64,000 bases of DNA. Source: Podospora bellae-mahoneyi (lineage: Eukaryota; Ascomycota; Sordariomycetes; Sordariales; Podosporaceae). The stretch lies in assembly GCF_035222275.1 (NCBI RefSeq), contig NC_085884.1, positions 2,480,001 to 2,544,000 on the forward strand. The letters are read 5' to 3'. Within the stretch, counting starts at the first letter, position 1. The number at the start of each line of letters is the position of its first letter. The position numbers and the translations under genes were made by a program. Shown piece after piece: positions 44,820 through 56,023 of the stretch. Under the pieces are notes generated by a model that was not told the DNA's origin, did no database searches, and saw only the letters and a program-made list of their open reading frames with translations.

Positions 44820-46113
44820 CTTAAGGTTACGCTGGGTGGTCAAGAAAGGTCTCAGGAGACTGGTACCTCATGCTCACAACCAAAGATTTATTTATTCCAT
44901 GTCCATTGCTCATCCCATGTCTGTTGTGGTGGCACCGCTGCAGCCATGGGTCGCACATGCAGATCAGCCCGGCTAAGATTTTCAGTCAACTATAACTTTA
45001 CATCTAACGCCCGATGTGTACACAAGCATTTGAATTTACAGTTTCGGGTGCATGTGCCTAGGTACATAAGGTACCTGTACAAGGGTCATCCGAGAGTCTA
45101 CCGTATGTTACTTGTCTTTTGTGGCAGAGTAGGTTTGATACGGTAGAAGCACAGGAATCTTTCACCAGTTCTCGAGCCAGTTTGCCCACAGGAATATATT
45201 ATCTGGCTGGTCAGATGCTTGATGATAAGGTCGCCTCTAAAAGTCTTCCGACTCACACGAAGATACACAGTTCCAGAGATGGCAGGGGTGAGGTCACAGA
45301 CGATGAATGATGGCAAGACGCCCAAGACGATCCTCTGCAATCCCACCGGCCGACTTATATCCTACAACTTATATGCGAGGCCTTTAATTCTAGGGAATCT
45401 GTTTAGGGCCCCGTCCGTTTGGCGTGACGGTGGACTGCCCTCTACTAGCAACTAAAACCCCCAACCATGGGTAGTATCTAGAAATACAGTCTATGGTTCG
45501 CAGTATTTATCACAAACTTGACGCATACTACATTGACAAGTGAGTTGATCTCGACAGGGATATTATAAGATCTTTTCTGTTACAGTATACACCGTGTCCA
45601 TAATCTCGCATGTATTTCATTATTTATATGAAGTACCTAGATGAACTGTCTGTTCTATCGATCGAAGTCCAGGCTCGTATATATTACGTTTAAAATCAAA
45701 ACAAGCAACTAATAGCCCGGTCATCAACATAAGCGAGCTCTAGCTATACCGCTTACATCCATAATACTATTACTCTATCGGGCTCATCCATCTGGTCAAA
45801 CTTTCTTTTTATTAAAGCTTATCCCGACTATTCGCAACGAATAATATTTTCATCGTTATCAAAATCCGTAAAGAGAAAACAGTAACCACGCTTAGAGGAG
45901 CTTTTAAATGGTACAGTTACCTTGATTGAGGGTTCGTGTAGATTATTTTCGAACGGTACAGGTATCTCTGTTCAAAGCTCTAATAATATCGACTTCATAA
46001 TAGAAGCTAGGTAGCTATCTACGGCGCAAAGTAAACTAAGCAAACTAAGCTTTACCTTATTAGAGATAAAGGAACAAAATTATTAAAAGACTTTATATTC
46101 TATTATAACATAT
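44820..46113. other. Spacer, unique part then AT-rich part
   Basis: 44870-45470 has normal composition and no supported gene. 45470-46113 is AT-rich with many TpA steps, suggesting an old mutated repeat whose family I cannot name. Confidence 0.35.
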
Positions 46114-46473
46114 TATAACGAACTCCTATCCAGAACCTCTGAAAGGGATACTGGTTGAAGGCACTTCTGAACAATCCTGGTTCGATATAACTAAACAGTG
46201 TACAACAATAGCTTGTCTCAAATCACAATAGCTAAGATACTACTATTATGACCTGTAATGGCATACTGCGGAACTGTCTATCTACGCCAGCCAGTTCCTC
46301 CGTATATATAGACCTCGTGCCAAGCTATGATTAGTGTCCCAAGTATACTAATCACCTCTGTTCAGTCTGCTCAGTGCCCCGAGCGCACTAATCAGTCGTC
46401 TTTTACTGTAATTGGCTCTCTTATACGTTCTCCAGATTAGCCCCACAACCCGTTGTGTACCAGGGTTGTGACA
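46114..46473 (-). mobile_element. Solo LTR A (family 1, subtype a)
   Basis: On the minus strand it begins TGTCACAACCCTGG and ends TTCGTTATA. It is flanked by a perfect 5-bp duplication, CATAT, at 46109-46113 and 46474-46478. It carries a TATATA promoter-like box in the middle and shares its whole layout with LTR D at 49961. There is no internal retrotransposon part next to it, so it is a solo LTR left by recombination. It lies in AT-rich DNA. Confidence 0.8.
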
Positions 46474-47084
46474 CATATATAGTATTTTCGATATTAAAGT
46501 AAGTTTTATTATCAAAGAGGATATTCTATATTTAGGGCAGGTAAAATAATTACGCGCAAACTGTTTGATTATAGGTTATATCGGAGTTAAGTTTCTAAAT
46601 ATAATCGAGATTAGTATTACTATTAGACATCTCACAAGTTTACACGACCGTCTAAACTTCGGCGCTATCTAGAATAGTATCGTTTAAATAATCTAGATCA
46701 CGAGCGATAGTTTTATAAAAGCAAAAGAATTCGTAAACCTTCCCAATCTTATCCTCCTGAAATAAATAAAAAAATACAGTAGTAGATATATAAAAACAAT
46801 AATACACGATCGCTCGGGATAGCAAAGAAAAGTATATTAGTTTAATAATATATAGGAATCGTTAGTCGTATATAAATCATTAGGCTTTTAAGTATATAGC
46901 CCGGGTTCCTAGATCTTACTACACTCCAGAATATTAGTTGTATAGCCAACTAGGCAGCTGTGCGTAAATAAAGCAATGGATTTAGTAGCACAAAATCTTT
47001 AGCATTAGGTACTAAGAAAGAATTAACGGGCTAATAATACATAGCCGTACAAGTACGGCACCCGCTAACCTATTTTTCAATATA
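46474..47084. other. AT-rich relic DNA
   Basis: Very TpA-rich sequence without open frames, probably an old mutated repeat of unknown kind. It forms the left flank of the pogo-like element starting at 47085. Confidence 0.35.
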
Positions 47085-47116
47085 GCTTGAATGATAAGGA
47101 AGTGGACTATATATGC

Positions 47117-47475
47117 TGGTTTGGGGTGCGGCCACAGGCCTGAGGGTATGAGTAAGGAAGTGGGGCTCTCTGAGGATTCGGGGGTTCAGGGGTCATGTAT
47201 ATAAACGGTCTGCTTCGGACATTCTATTCTAGACAGATCATCGACTTTTATTTCTTCGTATTTTGTGCCTTGCATGCGTGCGGGCAATTCTGGCCCTCTG
47301 ATCAGGCCAAATCGGTGCTTACTGTGTGGTCTGCGAGCCCACAGGGTCTTTTGTTTGTCCTACGTGAAGTGCGGCCTGCGAGCGAGCCACTGTCACGCAG
47401 GTGTGTTCATTCAGAACCCTGTTGAGGATATATTTGTGGTGTTGTGGTTGTTTTGTGTGTTTTCTCACCATTTCA
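47117..47475 (+). mobile_element. Solo LTR E1 (family 2) inside the pogo-like copy
   Basis: It begins TGGTTTGGGGTGCGG and ends CACCATTTCA, with a 4-bp duplication ATGC at 47113-47116 and 47476-47479. A TATATAA box lies near 47198-47204. It matches the element at 48608-48967 over its whole length. No internal part is present. Confidence 0.7.
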
Positions 47476-48058
47476 ATGCATGTGGCTTAGGTAGGTTTGA
47501 ACTACCCAAGCTATCTACTCACATTAAACCCTCTACATCTCTGGACCTCCGAAAGCCCCCGAGATCAATACATACTTTATATTCTGCGCACAGAGACTAA
47601 AAATAAAGCTTTTCTTTCAATTATTTTTGCTCCCCGTACCTATCAATGGCTAAATATAGCGAGGAGGATATTAAAAATACTTAGAAAGATATTGCCGCTG
47701 GTATAAGCCAGCGAACAGCGTTTAATAAGTACGGAATTTTACGTTTTACCTTAAATCACGGTATTAATAGTACTTTATTAAGGAACCTTACTTATGAAAA
47801 CTAATAGCGACTTTCTTACGGCTAAAGAATATTTATTTTTCAATGGAGCCTTCGTCAGGAAAACTTTAGGTACGCTGCTACATATATTAATATAAAAACT
47901 TTAGTAATTAGTTTACTAATTAAATAAAGCAATCCTGACCTTTTTCGTAAGTATTAAGTATCCTACTTTATTAGCTGTTATTTCGGTATTAAAATAAAAG
48001 TTAAAAAATAATTATATTAAAATTACCGAAGGTATACCGGAAAATATTAGTAAGTTGT

Positions 48059-48474
48059 TGTCACAGTTAAGCCAACAGGCAGGACGGACCGTGTGCGGGG
48101 CACAAGACGCACAGTCAATCGCTAGCAGAACCAATCATAGGAGAGAAGGATGGACCAATAGGAAGTGGATCATCTAAGGCATAAGGAATCATGAATGATT
48201 CCTAGGAATCATTCATGATCCTCGAGAGTCAGTCATGATCCTCGCAGAATGGAATGATCCAAGGCTTGTCATTAGGTCTATATATATGGAGGAACTAGCC
48301 GGTGTAGGTAGACAGTTCCGCAGTATGCAATACAAGTCACAATCGTGGTATCTTAGCTATTGTGATTGACACAAGCCATTTGTTGTACACTGTTTAGCTG
48401 TACCGAACCAGGATTGTTCAGAAGTGCCTTCAACCAGTATCCCTTTCAGAGGTTCTAGATAGGAGTTCGTCATA
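48059..48474 (+). mobile_element. Solo LTR B (family 1, subtype b) inside the pogo-like copy
   Basis: It begins TGTCACAGTTAAGCC and ends TTCGTCATA. A perfect 5-bp duplication GTTGT flanks it at 48054-48058 and 48475-48479. Its upstream half holds a near-perfect palindrome of about 37 bases around CCTAGG (48185-48222). It is the best-preserved of the four family 1 LTRs by eye, so probably among the younger ones. Confidence 0.8.
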
Positions 48475-48607
48475 GTTGTTTAATTTATATTTTACTCTTA
48501 ATTAGATTAAGCTTAGGTATAAGTATAACTACGATAAGGTAAATATAATAAAAAACTAAAGAGAAAACGGTTTAGTTATTAAGGTTTCGAAATAGGATAA
48601 AAAGTAT

Positions 48608-48967
48608 TAGTTTAGGGTGCAGCCATAAGCCTAAAGGTATAAGTAAGGAAGTGGGGCTCTCGGAGGATTCGGGGGTTCAGGGATTATATATATAAGCGGT
48701 CTGCTTCGGACATTTTATTTTTAATAGGACATCTACTTTCATTTTCTTTGTATTTTGTGCTTTGCACGTGTGCAGGCAATTCTAGCCCTTTAATCAGGCC
48801 AATCCGGTGCTTATTGTGTGGCCTGCGAGCCCACAGAGTCTTTTTATTATCCTATGTGAAGTGCAGCCTGCGAGCGAGCTACTGTTACGCAGGTATATTT
48901 ATTTAGAGACCTGCTGAGGGTATATTCGTGGTGTTATACTTGTTTTGTGTGTTTTCTTACGATTTCA
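48608..48967 (+). mobile_element. Solo LTR E2 (family 2) inside the pogo-like copy
   Basis: This is a more mutated copy of LTR E1, with the same order of motifs (GGATTCGGGGGTTCAGGG, TATATATAA, CCTGCGAGC). The flanking 4-bp duplication is GTAT/GTTT (48604-48607 and 48968-48971). It has more A and T than E1, so it is probably older. Confidence 0.65.
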
Positions 48968-49264
48968 GTTTATATACGTTAATTAGAACGGAAAATAACT
49001 TAGACTTCTATACTTAAATATATTTTATAAAATAAGAGAGTCCTTTCCTTTAGAGTTATCCTTGATGGTAAAGAACTGTGAAAGTGATAGTTTAAAAACT
49101 AATTAAATAAAGATTGATATATAATTATATTAAAAAATATCTAGAATAATAATAATTTCATTGTTAATTAATTTAAATAGGTTTTATATGAAAAATAAAA
49201 TTTAAGGATCTATTAAAACTCTGTTTTTTTATTTATAATCGTTATAGTTTATATACTACTAACG

Positions 49265-49712
49265 TGTTACAGTTAACCCAACGGCAGGACGCGTAGTATG
49301 TGGAGCGCGGGACGTCCCCAGCCAATCATTAGGAAAGACAGGAGGCAGCTAATTAGGGCTAGCCAGAAGTGCTATGGCGCTAAGGAGCACGAGTACTCTG
49401 CAGGATGCAAAATTCTTAGGATAATCGAAGGCATAGCACGACGAGTACTTTGCAAATGCAATGTGCTAGAAACAATCAGGGCTATAGCAGGGCAAGTACT
49501 TTAGGGTCTGGAGGTCTATATATACAGAGGAACTAGCTAGTGTAGATAGATAGTTCCGTAATACATCATTTAAATTACAATCGTTAGTATCTAAACTATT
49601 ATAATCGAAATATCTTATTATTATACATTATTTAGCTGTACCGAACTAGGATTGTTCGGAAGTGCCTTGAATTAGTATCCCTTTTAGAAGTTCTAGATAG
49701 AAGTTTGTTATA
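49265..49712 (+). mobile_element. Solo LTR C (family 1, subtype b) inside the pogo-like copy
   Basis: It starts TGTTACAGTTAACCC and ends GTTTGTTATA, with a perfect 5-bp duplication TAACG at 49260-49264 and 49713-49717. The 3' half matches LTRs A, B and D (TCTATATATA, AGTTCCG, TTTAGCTGTACCGAAC). It is more AT-rich than B and D, so likely older. Confidence 0.8.
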
Positions 49713-49960
49713 TAACGTCTTTATAATCCGGTACCATAAAAATAATATTTATTTAAATTTCTAACTTCCTTACTATTTTTACGTCTTTTTACCCCTTAAT
49801 ATTAATTATATTTCTAGTATAAAGAAGGCGTATGAAAAGCTTATAGTTATAAACGACGCTTTTACTAAGTATACGTTTAACGGTAAAATCGATTTGGTCC
49901 GGCTATATAATTTTACCCGTAAGTAGGGCTTTAAGAAAAATAGTATTATTGGCGGCTAAC

Positions 49961-50380
49961 TGTCACAACCCTGGTACAGGACGGGTTGTGGGGCCACGGG
50001 AATAGGGGCCAATCGGAAGAACGTATAAGAAGAACCAATCACAGTAAGGGACGACTGATCAGTACGCTCAGGGCACTGAGCGAACTGAGCAGAGTGCTCA
50101 GTCTGATCAGGGCACTAAGCAGACTAAGCAGTCGTGATCAGTGTGCCAAGGGCACTGAGCAAGAAGTAAATATGGCTTGGCACAAGGTCTATATATACGG
50201 AGTAACTGGCTGGTATAAATAGACAGTTCCGCAGTATGCAATTCAAGTTGTAGTTACAGTATCTTGTAATTACATTGAGACATCTTGTCGTGCACTATTT
50301 AGCTGTACCGAACTAGGAGTATTCAGAAGTAGCCTTCAACCAGTATCCCTTTCAGAGGTTCTGGATAGGGGTTCGTCATA
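49961..50380 (+). mobile_element. Solo LTR D (family 1, subtype a) inside the pogo-like copy
   Basis: It begins TGTCACAACCCTGGTACAGG and ends GGTTCGTCATA. The flanks are CTAAC (49956-49960) and CTAGC (50381-50385), and the pogo sequence around it (GGCGGCTAAC / GTAGA) is continuous in the other pogo copy near 53130-53160. The upstream half has repeated CTGAGCA/CTAAGCA-like units. Well preserved, probably young. Confidence 0.8.
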
Positions 50381-51059
50381 CTAGCGTAGAATAGGATTAT
50401 AGTTTAAACGTAAATATAAACTACTCTCTTTAAGCTAAATAGTAATTCCTATAGTACCGTTAAATCTTTTTCTAAAAATATTTACTTTTTATATTATAGG
50501 GGAATCTTAAATAACTAAAAAGGTTAGGGATTTACTTAAGAATTATACGCCAGCTAAAAAATAATTTACAGTAGGGACTTTTACTAATACTATATTTATA
50601 TTAAAAAATCTAAGGTATTTATTTGTAAAATTAATGTAGTAACGTACTAAGAAAACGCCCAGAAAGTGCATGAAGTAAAAAAAAAGTATAAGTTAAACAG
50701 AAAAGACTCGAATTTTAAGTTTATAAGGCTCTATAAACTAAAAGAGGCCTGTATTAAAGGGAGGATAGTGGAGGAAGAAGTGGTGACTAAGGAGGATATA
50801 GAGCAGCCAGAGCCAGCCCAGCTTATGCGGCGCAGCGCACGTCATCGGGTTCAAACCAGGCGCAAGCGAGAAGCAGATGCAATGTCTGACTCTGACAGTA
50901 ATTGAGCTACATTTTGGTATAACTCCCATAGAAATTGACTCAATATTAGTCTTGTTGTGGCTAGTGTGAGCATTTAGGGGTAATCTTAACATGGTTGTGT
51001 AGCTGGTGTAGTAGTGGTGGACAAGATCCACATGTGGTCCATTTCCTGGTCATCTAATC

Positions 51060-52470
51060 CAGATAATGCAGCTACAAATATAAATTCAATTTCGAACTAT
51101 TCAAACATAATATACATAGGTCTACGGTACAAACATCAAAGATTTAAGTACTCGAGGAGCTCCTCTAGCTTTATTACTTTACTAGGCTTTCGCGACTGCT
51201 CTCTATTTTAGCGACTATAAAGTTAACAGCTATGATCTATTATATATAAGTTAGCCTTTATTTATTTTATTCTAGTAGTAATTTTAATTCGCCCAGTGTT
51301 ATATTAGAAATGCCCCAAACCTAAATCAAACGTAACTGTTCACCACAATCCCAAAGCCGCCATATTACTAGCCCCAACTCATAGATAACCAGCGGCAACT
51401 ACTCTCGGTCTCAGAGATTTCATTATAGTTATACTCGTACTAGAAGGAAGTCGTCTGTTTTTGGGCTGCTTGGCCTTGATTGTAAGGAGGTTGATTCTCT
51501 TGCGGCTTCCAGGCACTGGCTGTACTGGTCGGATGTTTTCTGGAGACCGGGTGCCTGAGTGAAGGTGTTTGCTTCCAGGCTAGGGAGGGCAGGCAGGCGG
51601 TGTTTTATGCGCGTCGAGCGCCTCAGCACCGGAGTGCCTGCCTTGGTGAGGTTGGCGGGTGGGAGGAGCCTGTGTCTCCATGGGAGGCTCTGGTGACGTT
51701 GAGGAACATTGCCACTCAATCTGACAGTGACCTTCTCAAAAGTTGATAGTGTCGATGTTGGTTACGCTTAGAGGTGTGCACTTAGATATGAAAACTTGGC
51801 ACCACACCACCCCCTTTCCCTTTTGTCAGCATTTGACCCTGGTTACTGGGCCGTCGGGCTGCTGGATCCTGACCCTTCCCCAACCCACGGTTACCTCACC
51901 CCATTGCGCCTCTTACAGTTCTAAAAGGAAGCTAAATGGTACCTGCATTAACATATATTACGGTTTCGATCTGGAGGTGATATCGAACCCAACACGCCAT
52001 CTCTCATCAACAATCATAAGTAAGGTATTAAAGCACGTATACTAATAAGTTGAAGCGGCAAAAATAAATAACGGTAAGTATGAACTAAGAATACCGCCCT
52101 TTCCGGATAGAGTATATACTGGCTATAATAGAAGGCTACGGTGTAAAAGCAAGAAAGGTAAAGCTTATAAAATAGTACCGTCCGTTACAGTTATTAAAAA
52201 AGGTAATATTAACCCTTTTATCGAAACCAAAACGTTCGGGTACTAACTCAGCAAAATAGCAGGGCAAAGGCCATCCCAGAAGATAACATTACGATCAACA
52301 GCTCTTCAATAAGAGAGCGGACAGGATCCTGAGCTTTTTACTATCTATGCTCGTATGTGATAGAATCTGTGAGCGGTTGTGCCTATTAGTTGGTGTGGGA
52401 CCGAACAGCTAGGCTGGACTGTCCGAGGTACCTTAAAACACGGCAACAACGGCGGCCCTTTTGAGATATA
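51060..52470. other. 1.4 kb between the two pogo-like copies
   Basis: It has mixed composition. 51440-51720 has normal GC with a minus-strand open frame of no recognisable family. 52030-52250 is AT-rich. No gene is supported. Confidence 0.35.
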
Positions 52471-54413
52471 GGTTGGATGACCAGAAAATGGCCCACCCAC
52501 GGACATGGACCACCACCCCCACACCAGCCACACAACCTTAATGAGATTACCCCTGAATGCTTACACTGGCCACAACAAGACTAATATTGGGTCAATTTCT
52601 ATGGAAGTTATACCAAAATGTAGCTCAATCACTGTCAGAGTCAGACATTGCATCTGCTTCCCTCTTACGCCGGGTTTGAACCCGATAACGTATGCTACGC
52701 CGCACAGGCTCGGCTGGCTCCGGCTACTCTATATCCTCCTTAGGCACCACTTCTTCCTCCACCACCCTCCCTTTAATACGAGCCTTTTCCAGGTCACAAA
52801 GCCTTATAAACTTAGAATTCGAATCTTCTTTATTTAACTTACGCCTTTTCTTTACGTCCTGGGCTTTATAGGCGTTTTATTAATACCTTACTATATTAGC
52901 TTTATAGATAAATACTTTAGATCTTAATATAAGTATAGTACTAATAAAAATCCTTACTATAAACTATTTTCCGGCCGGCGTATAGTTCTTAAGTAAATCC
53001 TTAACCTCTTTAGTTACCTGGGAGTCCTCTACGGTATAAAAAGTAAATATTTTTAAAAAGAGATTTAACGGTACTATAGAGATTACTACTTAGCTTAAAG
53101 AGAGCGGTTTACGCTTATATATAGGCTATAATCCTATCCTACGTTAGCCGCCAGTAATATTTTTTTTCTTAAAGCCCTACTTACGGGTAAAGTTATATAG
53201 CCGGACTAAATCGACTTTACTATTAAATATATAATTAATAAAAGCGTCGTTTATAGTTATAAACTTTTTATATATTTTTTTATATTAAAAAAGTAGTTAA
53301 TATTAAAGGGTTAAAGGACGTAAAAGTAATAAGGGGATAAAAAAAAAAATAAATATTATTCCTATAGTATTAAATTATAAAGTCGTTAATAATATATAAG
53401 CTATAACTATTATAAATAAAAAAACGTAATTTTAATAAGTCCTTTAATTAAATCTTTAAAATAAAAATTTCTTTAAACTATCCTATAGTAAGGTCGTTAT
53501 TAATTTAACCGTTCGATAATATAGTTATATATTAATTTTTATTAAATTAGTTTTTAAATTATTACTTTTAAAGGTTTTAACCTTTAAAAATTATCCCGGA
53601 GGGGAGGGCTCTTTTATCTTAAGAAATATACTTTAATATAGTAGTTTAAATCCTTCTTTTATTTTATTTAATATATATAGACTTTTTATTTTTTATTAAA
53701 GACCCTATAACTAAACCGTTCTCTCCCTAACCTTCTATTATTCCTATTTTATTATAATTATACTTATTTTTAGGCTTAATTTAATTAACGGTAAAATATA
53801 AGTTAAAGAATTTATTAATATTTTTTAAAGTAACTTCGTTAATTCTAGTATAATTAATTTTCTTTCTTACCTTCGTTTTAATATTAAAATAATAGTTAAT
53901 AAAGTAGGTAACCTAGTATTTCCTAATAGAGTAAATATCGCTTTGTTTAGTTAGTATATTAACTGCTAGAGCTCGTACGTTAGCGTAGGTAGGAGCGTAG
54001 CTAAAGCTTTCCTGACGAAGGATCTATTAAACGATAAGGTCTTTTTGGCCTTAAGTAAGCCGCTATTGATTTTTATAGGCCTGTTTATAAACCTGGGTTC
54101 CTAAGATGCGGTGCTTTAGTATAGAACGTGGAACCCCGTGCTTATCGGACGCTTTGCGCTGGCTTATACCAGCAAAAATATCTTGTTCGGTATTTGCGAT
54201 ATCTTCCTCGGTATATTTGGCCATTGGTGGGTACCTGGAGCAAAAAAAAGAAAAAGAAATGATCCATTTTTGACCTCTGGGGGTGGAATATAAAGTTGGG
54301 GGGGGCTTTCGGAGGTCCAGGGTTGTTGAGGGTTTAGTGTGGAAAATGGCACTGGTAAGTTCAAGCCAATGTGGGCCACCTCTGTGGGTGGGCCATTTTC
54401 TGGTCATCCAACC
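52471..54413 (-). mobile_element. pogo/Fot1-like DNA transposon, ends intact, middle decayed
   Basis: Perfect 30-bp terminal inverted repeats begin GGTTGGATGACCAGAAAATG at 52471 and end with its complement at 54413, flanked by TA on both sides (52469-52470 and 54414-54415). The 1943-bp length fits Fot1/pogo elements. On the minus strand the transposase start is at 54222: MAKYTEEDIANTEQDI, AGISQRKASDKHGVPRSIL, the usual psq-type helix-turn-helix. The gene end (READAMSDSDSD, about 52625-52660) is also kept. Between about 52850 and 54060 the sequence is extremely AT-rich with stops in all frames. The element cannot make its own transposase but its ends look usable. Confidence 0.85.
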
Positions 54414-54832
54414 TACTCCTGAAGTGGCACCATACCTGTGAATGGCCGTCAGAACATCACACTCTACGATGACGCTCATAATAATGTCTAGTTCTGGACT
54501 TGATTTGGATGCTGGGCTGGTCCAATCTCCACGTGGCAAACTGATACTTCGGCGCCTCATCTTGCACACCACCTTGCTCGACCTCTTCCTTTACATCCGT
54601 GCCATCTGAATTCAATCCCAACCAAGGTATTCACTCATCATATTTATTCACTCCCAAATAGTGGGAGCAGCCTGCAGGACATAGGCACAGGCCTACCCCC
54701 TACATCAGCAATACACCTTCGTCTGGTTGCGACCCATACCGTCTCAGTCACCCAGAGTGATAATTGAGTTGTCCTTTCGAGCACCAATAACAAATATCCC
54801 CATCCCCAAGATTTCAAGCTGAAGCCAAGGAA
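54414..54832. other. Spacer and promoter of the 54.8 kb gene
   Basis: Ordinary composition returns right after the transposon. No gene is seen. The last 70 bases have the leader of the membrane-protein gene, and a similar leader occurs at 55950-56023. Confidence 0.4.
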
Positions 54833-55469
54833 ATGGTAAGTCGACTTCCCATTCAAGCTTCATGATCAACAGTTCCATCATCAACCCCTTTGGCAATACC
54901 TGAAAATGATTCTGACAGCGCTCCAGGCCAGTAAAACGGAGATCGTCATCGCCATCACCGGCTTTATTGTCCTCTTGGCCGCCTGCTGCTTCTCGATTAG
55001 AACCAATCGCCGCACTCAGCAACAGCAACAGCTCCCGGTCAGCGAGCCACCCGTCTCCTCGAATCGTCGTCGTCGTCACACGACTCGCAGCAGTCGAAGC
55101 CCCTCTATTTTCACAAACCCATCCAACATTTCCAGTCAACCAAGATTCATTCATCATCCAAGCGTCTCAAGTCATTCAAGCGTCTCAAGCCAACTGGATA
55201 TCCCCCTTCCAGCTCCAGCTCACTTCCGCGTCCACACCTCGACTCATGGCAAGTTGGAGGGCTCCCGGTCCTGCGGACAGCCACCAGAGCATTCGGCTCA
55301 ATCTTCATGTTCAATACCCGACAAGACATACGTCGAGATAAACATGTGGCTAGCTACTGTATTGGGACAGGAAGTTATTGATAAATTTGGGTGGATGGAT
55401 GGAAATGCTGCAGCCAAGCTCTGCCATTTTCAACGAGGATTGGAGTGGAAAGGGCAGGATAGGCTTTAA
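54833..55469 (+). CDS. Small single-pass membrane protein with an intron directly after the start codon
   Basis: The start ATG (54833-54835) is a 3-base coding exon. Donor GTAAGT follows, and the intron (54836-54926) ends CTCCAG. Exon 2 (54927-55469) reads ASKTEIVIAITGFIVLLAAC, a membrane segment at the extreme N-terminus, then SIRTNRRTQQQQQLP and a long Ser/Arg/Pro-rich cytosolic-type part. The C-terminus is more ordered (INMWLATVLGQEVIDKFGWM). Total 181 residues. The paralog at 56024 lines up codon for codon across the same intron junction, which supports the splicing. An unspliced start at 54906 is the alternative. Function unknown. Confidence 0.55.
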
Positions 55470-56023
55470 ACACTGGTCACGTTGGTTTCGGCAACTAGCA
55501 GAACTCTGACGATAATATACAGTTCAAGGCGATGCGATTCCATAGAACTCCCGGGGCTTGTTAATTAGTTTGTTCGTTGTTAATGTCAATTTCCATCAAC
55601 ACCTCCGATTATGCTTCCCCATTTGAGTGACTTTATATACCTATCCACACTTCTCAGGGCTGTCTAAGGGATTTATGGGTTATGGGAGTTGGCTGAGAGC
55701 TGTATAGTATAAATCATGACTTTATAATGTTCAACTCTGCACTGGCTTCGCAAGCTGATGCTCATCTATGGGGGTTGAACAACTTTGGCAGTCACACCTA
55801 TTCACTCGCACAAAATGAAAGAGGCCTTTGGGGCGTGGGAACAGGCCCACTGCCTTACTCTTCTTTCATCTTGCAGTCTGGGCCACGACCTATTCCCTCC
55901 CTCTTTTTGCTTCCATCCACGAGACACCTTCGTTGCACCTCATACTCTCAACCAGACCAAAGGCTCAGTCATTCTGCCACCAGCAACAAAACCTTGTAAT
56001 CACCGCAAACTCAAGTCGAAGAA
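55470..56023. other. Spacer between the two related membrane-protein genes
   Basis: It holds the 3' region of the first gene and the leader of the second. Overlapping short frames at 55727-56027 have no support. Confidence 0.35.

Larger units (their letters stand above)
47085..51059 (+). mobile_element. pogo/Fot1-like DNA transposon split by five nested solo LTRs
   Basis: The left end (GCTTGAATGATAAGGAAGTG, after TA) and right end (CATTTCCTGGTCATC near 51040-51054) are mutated forms of the terminal repeats of the intact-ended copy at 52471-54413. The transposase start is seen at 47647: MAKYSEEDIKNT and later AAGISQR, a psq-type helix-turn-helix. The end of the gene is seen at 50760-50905 (VVTKEDIEQPEPAQLMRRSA, READAMSDSDSN). 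Solo LTRs lie at 47117-47475, 48059-48474, 48608-48967, 49265-49712 and 49961-50380, each with its own target duplication. Subtracting them leaves about 1.95 kb, equal to the other copy (1943 bp). The central part is strongly AT-rich with many stops, so no transposase is made. Confidence 0.8.

Noticed and set aside
47117-48967. E1 and E2 as the two LTRs of one full element with internal sequence between them
   Set aside because: Each has its own target duplication, and the sequence between them matches the pogo-like copy at 52471-54413 plus another solo LTR, not a retrotransposon interior.
48059-49712. LTRs B and C as the ends of one retrotransposon
   Set aside because: They are flanked by different perfect 5-bp duplications (GTTGT and TAACG), and pogo sequence lies between them.
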